59,650 nt of DNA. It comes from Tetrahymena elliotti 4EA (taxonomy: Eukaryota > Ciliophora > Oligohymenophorea > Hymenostomatida > Tetrahymenidae). The translations under genes and the position numbers were made by a program. The stretch is taken from NCBI GenBank assembly GCA_000231825.2, contig JH720343.1, positions 1 through 59,650 on the forward strand, written 5' to 3'. Positions 51,576 through 59,650 of this stretch are shown piece after piece. The notes below the pieces were generated by a model that saw only the letters and a program-made list of their open reading frames with translations, ran no database searches and was not told where the DNA came from. Each line of letters opens with the position of its first letter. Within the stretch, counting starts at the first letter, position 1.

Positions 51576-52985
51576 TCAAATAGAACCATAATTTCCTATT
51601 TGAGGAGCAACATTATTACTACTTGATATAACAGAGTCATCTAAAGCACTCTCTTCATCTTTTTCTGCAATATTCTTAATCTTAAATTCTGAATTCTTTA
51701 ATTCACGTTCATCTTATGATACTTGGCTGGAGACTGTGCTTATTGATTGTTCTTTCAATGTATTTGATGAATATATAGGATTGGCTAAGCCTTATAATTT
51801 ATCACTAAAAGATGTACCTTTAATACCTGGAATTTTAGATAATCCAGTAAGAACTGGTACAGCAAATGGAACTGCCTTAACTCCGGTGACATCAAGTGCA
51901 AAGACGTTATAGAGAGTGACAAATATAATAACTATAAAGAATATTAAAATGAAAAAGGCTATGGTGCCTAATAATCCACTTCCTTCACCTGGTTAAAGAG
52001 GACATTCTTTTTCAAAGAAAATGTTAACATTTTTGAAGTGCTCCATTTCGAAAGTCAATTAAACGCCTGATATACCACCACGTCTACACTTATATTCTAA
52101 GTATATAGGAATAGGTTCACTTGTGATTGCGCCTCCATCTATTATTGCACTTTTAAGATCAACTTCTAATATTTATTAATCATAATTCATAGTTATTTTA
52201 TCTATGTCAAGTTGTTTTTAGAACTATAACTAATGTATTTGTAGTTGAGTTTCAGGATCTTTTGATTTAAATATTTTGTCTATTTCTTCAAAAGTTAAAT
52301 CGTTATGGCTATACATTTCTTCAGAAACATTGAGAGATGCAAAGAAGAGAGAGTATTTAACACGTGTAGGAATACGGAGTACCCAATCTTCATAATCTTC
52401 ACTGAAATAATCTGCATTAACAAGTCTACCATTATCAACAACTGTATGATTGTATTTATGATTAATATTGTAATCAACCTAAAAACCCATACGTGGAGGC
52501 TCGTTATCACCACATTTACGAGTCCAGAAAATATTAGATACCTTAGGACATAATTTTTCAATAGGTTCAATCTAGAAGTTTAATTTCAATAAGGCAGAAG
52601 CATCTTCATTACACTTGTAATTGATACGAAGAGAATAAGTTTTGTTTTCACCTTTGTCAACTACTTTTTCAACAAAAATGGTTGTATTTGAAGCAATTTC
52701 TGTTGAGTTTGTCTTAATTTAAAAGTTCTTCTTGGTAAGCTTATCATGTTTACCAAAAACCGTAATATACAAGAAATCTAATTCAGTTGAATCAGCATCT
52801 TTCAAAGAGTCATCTTCATATCTCCACTCAGGATTTAACTAACCTTTTTTCAATACATCTTAAGCGAATTCTCCATCATCTTTTAGATAAGTGGAAATAC
52901 TGATATTCTCACAGCCTTCAGGAACGTCTGATCCAAAAGACCCTAATATAAAGAGTGAAATAAGTATAATTGAAGCTAATTTCAT
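51576..52985 (-). CDS. Type I membrane glycoprotein-like protein, unknown family
   Basis: This is a single exon of 469 residues ending in TGA. The N-terminus is a clear signal peptide ('MKLASIILISLFILGSFG'). A luminal or extracellular part of about 335 residues follows, with several N-glycosylation sequons (for example NST, NTT, NKT, NHT, NVS) and spaced cysteines ('EGCENIS', 'YKCNED', 'LCPKVS', 'RKCGDNE', 'YKCRRGG', 'KECPLQPGEG') that probably form disulfides. One transmembrane helix ('TIAFFILIFFIVIIFVTLYN') leads to a cytosolic tail of about 100 Ser-rich residues. The single-pass layout, with 'GEGSGLLG' just before the helix, recalls cargo receptors such as Atg27 or mannose-6-phosphate-receptor-like proteins, but I see no firm match to an MRH domain. 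Its role is unknown; sorting receptor or surface protein are both possible. Confidence 0.8.
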
Positions 52986-53980
52986 TTGCTTTTGTTATAA
53001 TGTATCTAAAATAATCTTCTTCTTCTATCTATCTATCAGATTACCTTTTATCTATTAAATTTAATTAATTAATTTTTTTTTTTTCGTTTTCTAATTATAA
53101 GCTTATCTTTTTTTACTTTCTCATTTTGAATAGAGCTGAATCTTAAAGCTAATATATTAACCAAATTTTGTAGAGATAATCATGGGAAAATAGTCCCTTT
53201 TTTTAAAGAATTTTTTTTTAAACTTAGAATATCTTTCCTGTGTTTTTCTTTGTTAAATTTTTTTGATATATTTTTTAAAAAAGAAAGTTGAAATGAAAAA
53301 CGTATTTTGTTTTTTACATTCTTGCTAACTTTTCTCTCAAAATTATTAAATATTAAATCCTAAAAAGACCTAAATTAAAGATTAATCTGAAATAAACATT
53401 CAAGATAATATCTTAAACACTCTCTTTATTTTAATAAAAATGGGTATTTATCATGAATTGGTAAAATGTTTTTTTTTTGAGCAAAAAATTTAACAAATTA
53501 AAAAATTTTTAATATTCTTAAAAAATTTAAACTCAATTAATTATTTTTCTATTTAAAGTGAAAAATATTTTATTAAGCAGTAAAAATAATTACTTTGAAA
53601 TTCTTGAGTTTCTTATTTTTTATTCAAGATTTTTTTAAGTTTTTCAATTAAATAAAATATGAAAATGAGGCTTAATAGCTCAAAAAATAGAAATCTTTTA
53701 TTTAGTATTGCAGACTTTAAATTAGTTACTATCATAGTTTTTATAAATGGTTCTTTAAGCTTTCCTGATCAAGAAAAAGTACATTATTAATAAAATAAGT
53801 TAAGCATATATAAGAATCAAATAAGTATAAAAACTAATTTAAGTATTAACAGAAATATAATTTGCTTGTTTATTTACTTTTTTACTTAGTAGCAAAGAAA
53901 GATTTGACAAATTAATTACTAATTACAGTAGAAATTAAAGCATAAAACACAATATTTTTTTATTTAAGTAGTTTGAATTT
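52986..53980. other. Divergent promoter region, type I membrane protein (-) and PX protein (+)
   Basis: About 1 kb between two divergent genes. A CTAT/GATA tetranucleotide tract (53025-53037) sits just upstream of the membrane protein start, probably in its 5' UTR. Otherwise AT-rich, with no coding frame. Confidence 0.55.
53025..53037. repeat. (CTAT)3 tract in the 5' flank of the type I membrane protein gene
   Basis: Three CTAT units plus a final C, reading GATA repeats on the coding strand, 40-50 bases upstream of the start codon at 52985. Confidence 0.65.
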
Positions 53981-55594
53981 ATGAATAACCCTAATTAGGT
54001 ACTCCTTGATGAACCATATATATTAGTTAAAGTAGTCAGCGGCTTTAATTTACTTAAGGGTATCAGAGAAAAAAGAGATACAGAAGATTACAAGACAAAG
54101 GATTCATTACTTATCTAAAATATAAGACATTAAGAAACAAATTAACTTAATGCAGAAGAAAAGAATTATTAATACCAAAAAAATGAAACACTTAAAGATG
54201 ACAGTACAAATAGCTTTTTGAAGTAAAGAAACAATTAAAATTAATAAAGTCCATTTAGTATATTTGTGTCAGTTCACACATCTACAAATTTACTATTTGA
54301 GACTAAGCCTTGTAAAACATATGATGGGACAGTCAAGTTCTAGGAAGAAATAGAAGACTAATCTAATTTAATTACGTAGCAAAACTAAGTATACACAAAA
54401 GAAAAAACATAATCATTAAATGATTTAAGTGAGAATTGTAGATTCACCATTCATAAAAGGTGGAAAAGTAGCCAACCAAAAGAGTGTTTGTCAGAAAAAA
54501 AAATATTCTTGAAAGATTTGTCAAAATATATTATTGTAGATGTTATGGATAGCGATTGTTATATGGAAAAAACCCTTATGAACACTTAAGTTATACCTGT
54601 AGAGTTTTTTTTAGTACCTACTAATTCAGGCAAAAAGTGGAGAATTTGGCTTAAAATGAATAAAATAGTTGATGATTCTATTCAGTAATCACCAACTTAA
54701 AATAGTAAAAATTAAGAAATAGAAATTGAAGAAGACTTTCTCAAGAGACGTTCTCAGACTATATATTACCCTAGTATTATGTAAGATACTATTGTAGGTG
54801 ATTAATTTGTTGTTAATAAAAAAAATAATCCAGATGATCAAATTTCAAAGTTAACTGGCATTGATTCTTCCAATTTTGAAAATTATTTTGTAGAAATTGA
54901 AAAACCAGCTCCATTCTACATTTCTGGCAATAATATTTTTCATGTAATGAACTAAAATTAAATTAATGAACGAATAATTAATAGAGGCACAAAAAGCTAA
55001 GAATAAACTCCAATTATTCAGTACAGAAATTGTTCGCAAAATAATTAAAATGAATTTTAGTAGAGTAAAAACCTTAAAGATAAGAATAAACAAGATGAAT
55101 TATTATAGCTAGCGAATTAAGTGAGCAAAAGCTTAGATAGAAATTTTTCTTGGGTTTAACTAGAAATAATAACAATGGATATTGGATCTCTACTTAAATT
55201 AAATGCTGTAATTATATCAGTAGAAGAGCTTAATAGACCAGGAAAGCCAAATATATTTATATATAACATAGCTATAACTAGAAATGATGGACTCACTTAT
55301 TTAGTGAAAAGAAGATATAAGTAATTCAGAGAGCTAAAGAATTAGCTTTAAAAACATGTTAAAAAGATAGAATTTGTTAGCTTTCCTTCAAGATCTATCT
55401 CAAAACTCACTTCTTTGTTCTCCAAATAGTCCTATCATGATTATTTCGAACAAGCTTAGCAAAGGCTAGAAAAGCTGTAGCTATTTTTAAATTTTGTAAA
55501 TGACTTGGATGAAGTTTACAAAGAAGAATCATTCATTTAATTCTATACATAAGGAGGGTAATTAGATCTTGATGTAACCCAACTTGCAAAATGA
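53981..55594 (+). CDS. PX-domain protein, possible N-terminal C2-like domain
   Basis: This is a single exon of exactly 538 codons (537 residues) ending in TGA. PX domains bind phosphoinositides, most often PI3P, and bring proteins to endosomes. The C-terminal PX domain (about residues 405-520) shows 'FIYNIAITRNDG' and 'TYLVKRRYKQFRELKNQLQK', with the R-R/K-Y-x-x-F-x-x-L core, then 'FPSRS' and the closing helix 'RLEKLQLFLNFVND'. The RRY arginine is the residue that normally contacts the lipid 3-phosphate. The N-terminus starts 'PYILVKVVSGFNLLKGI' and later has 'IFVSVHTSTNLLFETKPC', 'IIVDVMDSD' and 'KKWRIWLKM', which together look like a C2 domain interrupted by a Gln/Asn/Lys-rich insert. The C2 part is an inference from pattern. 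It is likely a trafficking protein of the sorting nexin type. Confidence 0.82.
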
Positions 55595-56249
55595 AAATTA
55601 TAAATCTAACTATCTAACAAATTAATAATACATAACAAATTGATTAATATATATTAGACCTTATTCTTTAATTAATTTTATATTTTATTTATAATTTATG
55701 TAAGAAATTTTCTTTAAGAGTAGTAATCTTAGTCTTAAAATTTAATAAATTTGAATTTCAAATATTTACTCTATTATTTTTAATCAATTTAAGATGATAA
55801 GTGATCTATTTTCTATATAAAATAACCAATAGAATAACAAGATGATATAAAGTTTTATTGGCATCTTTATATTAAAAATCTAATGGCTTAGATAACATTT
55901 TATTAATTTAATACCCGTTTATTTCTATGTATTTTTTATTTTATCAACTTAGAAAATTTTCAGAAGTTAGCAATAAAATTAAACTAGTATAAAACATACA
56001 AACATGTTTTAATTATTTAATAATTTTATTTTCTTGCAAACATAAAAAATATTTAATACTTAGAAATTCCATTAAATTCAATCTTAAATATAAATATTAA
56101 GAAGACTGGTATGGGTACTATTTTTAAAAATCTAAAGCTTAAGAAAGAAAGATATGTTGATCTTTTGGAGAAATAAAGATATTTGTTTCGTTTTATTAAA
56201 TTAGGAATTTTGAAATTATATTATATTTCTTTTATTTTTAGAACATCTA
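55595..56249. other. Convergent 3' flank, PX gene and transporter gene
   Basis: About 0.65 kb, the shortest gene-to-gene gap in the window apart from its left end. The right part (from about 55917) belongs to repeat copy 1, shared with 59363-59650. No coding frame was seen in the left part. Confidence 0.65.
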
Positions 56250-56283
56250 TCAATTTATAAGAATATTCTTTTCTTTATTTAAA
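55917..56283. repeat. Direct repeat copy 1 (3' flank and last codons of transporter)
   Basis: Blocks shared in order with 59363-59650 include 'AGAAAATTTTCAGAAGTTA', 'ACTATTTTTAAAAATCTAAA', 'TTTAAGAAAG'-like sequence, 'GGAGAAATAAA' and a nearly identical final stretch of about 75 bases running through the stop codon of the transporter gene. Copy 1 has extra bases in its middle compared with copy 2. The period between the two stop codons is 3,367 bases. Limits are approximate. Confidence 0.85.
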
Positions 56284-58444
56284 TTAACAGAATTTGAATT
56301 ATCTTAAGAAAAATATTGGGTAAAATGGGACTGATCTGCTATTAATGATTTTCTACTGCTAGCTCTTACTACAAGTTCTGGTATTTCTTAAAGCATAGGT
56401 TAATCTAAAGTTTCTTTTAAAAAGCATACTGCTACACACCCCATTAATGTCAATACACCCAAGCTTGCTATAGGCATTATATTTATTCTATTAGAAACAT
56501 CAACAATATAAGGAGATAAGAAGCTTCCTATTATTTAAAACATTATTTTTATTTAATAATTATTAAAAAAACTTACCTATCATTCCTATAGCAAAATTAA
56601 AACCATACCCTACAGATTTTAAAGTTGTTGGATATGATTCACAACAAAGAAGAACAGTCAAACTAAAAATTAATAGATATTTATTGATTTTTTTGTGAGT
56701 AAAAACAATTTTACCTAAAAGTTAAAGAAACTACACATCTGGCTAAAGCAGCCATAAACGACTAAAATGGTTTTTACCAGCAAGTTTAGTCAGAATCTTT
56801 ACATGATTCTGGAATTTAAAAAAATACAAAAGAAATACAAATAATACAAGTAATCAGTAAAGTGATAAATGTTCCTTTCTTTCTAGTAATTTTGTGTGAA
56901 ACTAAGTCTAATTTTTTATTTTTAAATTTAGAAAAATGAATCTAATTAGTAACTAAGAAATAAATAAATTACCTGATACCACATAACCAATAAATTCACC
57001 AATACCAATAAACAATGAATTTTATTCAAAAGAAGATCCAAGCTGATCTAAAGAAACTTGAATTCCATAATACAAAATATGGGGGGAAATGAAAAGAATC
57101 ATCATATAAATAGTAGTTTTTCTTTAGGATTTATATTTAAATAAATCAAGATAGCTATAAATTTTATCATCATTTCTTCCTACTTCTTTTAATTCAAACT
57201 CACTAATTTATTCTTTCTTGTTAAAGGCAGCTATATAATTCAAAGCTTCTAAGCATTTTTTTCTGTCTTTTTAGTACAGATATCTATTAGATAAATATTT
57301 AGTTGTGATGAATGAAAATAATTTATTTAAGATAATATTGTATTACCTTGGAGAGTCTCTGATGAAAAAGAAAGGAAAAGATAGAAGAAAGCACATAGGA
57401 GCAGTAAAACATATAAAAGTACACCATTTCCAATTTGGGAAGATTTTAAGTAACCAAATATATTGCATTTCATTTATTGCCCATACTACATAAAGGAAGA
57501 TAACAGCTATAACTCTGAATTTACCAGCTAAATATTATGTAAAAATTAATTTATATTTTTTACTAAAATCAAAAAAATTCAATTTTTGTATATCTACTCA
57601 GAATCTAAATTATCAATCTATCTTAAATTTAGGATACAGAGTAACAAATTAATTGATAAAGGTTACTTAAAATTTTAATTTGCTTCAAAGCAAAAACTAT
57701 TGGAATAAAATTATTTAAAAATGTCACCTGAAATTTCATTGCAATTGACTATGACTAAAGAAACCAGAGTTTGAATACCGAAGCCCAAACCAAATGAACC
57801 TACTAAAAGCATTGGGATATTAGTTGAAAAATTTAAAATCAAAGAGAAAACTGCTCCAATAACCCAGCATACTTTAAGAGTTATAGCCCTTCCCTTGTTA
57901 TCTGCAAAGTAGTTAAAAACAAATACACCTACAATACAGCCAAAGTAAGGAGTACTTTGAGCTACAGTTCTCCATGTTCTGTTATCACAATAGAGATCTA
58001 ATTAAGAAGAAATACTTGAATCAGCACTCGTTGTCATTCTAGATAAAATATTTGAATCACAAGCTCCCTTTTTTAATAATTAATCAAATATGTTCAAATT
58101 TTTTATTTAATTTATAATTACATTATCTTCATCACAGGTTGTCCACTATCCATCTTTAAAGCATTCAAATGTGGGTGGGCTTAGATAGTAAGGGATAACC
58201 ATGTAGCAAAATGTTGTAAAAAACATTGTTAAAGAGGAAAAAAAGACAACAATTTTTTAGTATTTATTTCTCTAACCTACCTTCTCCATTGCCTATTCAC
58301 ATTTTTTAAGAAAATAAAGTTAAAAAATTGGAGTTTAGAATGATTTTATTGATGAAAAAATAAATTTACTTCATCAATATCAAGCTCCTAATATTGAATC
58401 TAATCACTTTAATTTAAAAAAGCTGTTTCGATATCACTATTCAT
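56250..58444 (-). CDS. SLC22-like (organic ion transporter type) MFS transporter
   Basis: This is a multi-intron minus-strand gene. Exon 1 (from 58444) encodes 'MNSDIETAFLNQSDQ' and is followed by an intron starting GTAAAT. Features of the organic cation/anion transporter branch of the major facilitator superfamily are present: membrane helix 1 ('SSLTMFFTTFCYMVIPYYL'), a Cys-containing extracellular loop with 'CDNRTWRTVAQS', the motif A region 'NYFADNKGRAITLK' after helix 2, and a central 'FFIRDSP...YL' at about 57300-57370, equal to the family's 'ESPRYL'. A cytosolic loop 'KKCLEALNYIAAFNKKE' and the end of helix 12 with 'CFLKETLDQPMLQEIPE', equal to 'LPETLG.PL.ETIEE', complete the match. The substrate cannot be told. 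The last residues ('LNKEKNILIN') are identical to those of the copy at the window edge. The PX gene converges on it. Confidence 0.85.
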
Positions 58445-59616
58445 TTATTTGTCTTTATCACTAAATTTTTTTAAATTTAATATATAGAAATTCAGCAGAT
58501 AAATAATTCACAATATTAAATTGAGTAATTGAGTGATATTTCCTATTAAATTAAAAAACTTAAATTTTTCATCATTTTATTTTACTTAACCTTTAGAATT
58601 ATAATATTATTGAATAAAGCCAAAATTAAGGCTCCATTTGGGTTACATACTTTAGTAAATACATAATTAGATTTAATTAGTTTTGTTTTTTACTTACAAA
58701 AATAAGATGACAATTTATATATATTTAATCATATTCTTTTATTAAATCAAATTAATTTCTCAAATTACTTAATAAAAACTTTTATAAATGTTAATCAATT
58801 AAAAAAAAAAGTCTATTTTTTAAGACTTTATCAAATTAAAAGAATAGTCACTATAAAAAATTAATCTAACTCCAAGGTTGATTCTAGTTTTTTAAGAAAA
58901 ATAAATATTTAAATTAAGTTTGGTTATTCCATTCGAAAGCAACTAATATATAAACTTCATCTAGTAAAAAGTAAACCATTTTTAAATTTGAGATCAACCC
59001 TTTTTCAAATATGAGTACCTTACTTATAAGATATTTTATGAGTAAAAGTATATTTATATTTAAATTTACAAGTAAAAAATTATTATGTATCTATTTCACT
59101 TTTGATTAATAAAGGAATTAGTTTCTTAGTAACACCAGACATATCTACATTCTTAATTCAATTTAGCAATCTTACATATAGAGCCACTTTCAGTGCTCTT
59201 GTAAATTTTACAGTGTAAATTAATTAATAACTAGCAGATCTATTTAGTTCTAAAATTTGTGGGGTAATATTTTTACTCTTTTGCATAGATATCTCATCTC
59301 ACTATTTATTATTATGAGGAAATATTTTAAATCTTATTAATTTAAAGTAGTAAAAAAACCCTATTTATTTTTATTTATTCATTATTTTTTAATTATTAAC
59401 TTAGAAAATTTTCAGAAGTTAACAACAAAATTAAATTAATATAAAACATATATGTTGTCAGTACTTTATATTTTATTTATTTTCAAACTACTATTTTTAA
59501 AAATCTAAAGTTTAAGAAAGAAAAATTTTGGAGAAATAAATATTTTTGTTTTATTTATTTTATTCAAGTTGAAATTTTGAAATGATATTATATTTCTTTT
59601 ATTTTTAGAATATCTA
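58445..59616. other. Intergenic between tandem transporter copies
   Basis: About 1.2 kb holding the promoter and 5' UTR of the complete transporter (minus strand) and the 3' flank of the second copy, which from about 59363 matches copy 1. No extra gene was recognised. Confidence 0.6.
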
Positions 59617-59650
59617 TCAATTTATAAGAATATTCTTTTCTTTATTTAAA
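59363..59650. repeat. Direct repeat copy 2 (continues past the window)
   Basis: A diverged copy of 55917-56283 in the same orientation, cut by the window end. Identity is highest at the gene-proximal end (last 75 bases or so) and falls towards 59363, with gaps. Confidence 0.85.
59617..59650 (-). CDS. Partial second SLC22-like transporter (C-terminus only)
   Basis: The stop codon (59617-59619) and the ten preceding codons, encoding 'LNKEKNILIN', are identical in protein to the end of the transporter at 56250-58444. The rest of the gene lies beyond the right edge. With only 34 bases visible, the call rests on the match to the first copy and on the shared 3' flank. Confidence 0.7.
   Translation of the reverse strand, partial: LNKEKNILIN

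Noticed and set aside
52295..52570. Two overlapping open frames on opposite strands
   Set aside because: Both are shadows of the type I membrane protein coding frame on the minus strand.
1..59650. tRNA, rRNA, transposon or CRISPR features
   Set aside because: No cloverleaf with a GTTCRA T-loop, no conserved rRNA blocks, no transposase or reverse transcriptase frame and no spaced repeats were found by eye; a covariance-model scan would be needed to exclude small RNAs.

Overview
This window looks like macronuclear DNA of an oligohymenophorean ciliate, most likely Tetrahymena or a close relative. It is extremely AT-rich. Recognisable conserved genes (RPB11, SPT6, IFT144, SEC11) stay open only if TAA and TAG are read as glutamine, so TGA is the only stop. 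Introns are short, AT-rich, GT...AG and usually end in a T-rich tract plus TAG. Genes are separated by roughly 0.6 to 1.7 kb of AT-rich DNA. There is no telomeric repeat, rRNA, convincing tRNA, transposon or CRISPR array. Because the standard code breaks every gene at TAA/TAG, most standard-code ORFs are fragments or shadows; all gene models here were read with the ciliate code.

Layout. 315-680 (+): RPB11, the RNA polymerase II subunit. 1804-15229 (+): a giant inositol-trisphosphate/ryanodine-receptor family Ca2+ channel with many introns. 16134-17050 (+): a four-exon profilin-like protein. 18046-19347 (-): an LSm14/Scd6/RAP55 translational repressor with a huge Asn-rich tail. 20206-26939 (-): a multi-pass, PAS-containing TmcB-like membrane protein. 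28139-33917 (+): the intraflagellar transport subunit IFT144/WDR19. 34875-37649 (+): an RBR (RING-IBR-RING) E3 ubiquitin ligase. 39325-44579 (+): the transcription elongation factor and histone chaperone SPT6, with two C-terminal CCHC zinc knuckles. 45576-46130 (+): SEC11, the signal peptidase catalytic subunit. 47088-50680 (-): a large unrecognised low-complexity protein. 51576-52985 (-): a type I membrane protein. 53981-55594 (+): a PX-domain protein. 56250-58444 (-): an SLC22-like major facilitator transporter. 59617-59650 (-): the last codons of a second copy of that transporter, cut by the window edge.

The genes do not form an operon or a pathway. They are independent eukaryotic genes for transcription (RPB11, SPT6), RNA regulation (LSm14), calcium signalling (IP3R-like), cilia (IFT144), protein turnover and secretion (RBR ligase, SEC11), membrane traffic (PX protein) and transport. 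The most notable points are the SPT6 with zinc knuckles, the divergent pore sequence of the Ca2+ channel, an in-frame stop-free intron exactly inside that channel's zinc-binding linker, and the tandem transporter duplication that includes the 3' flank. I found no clear evidence of a wholly new multi-gene system.
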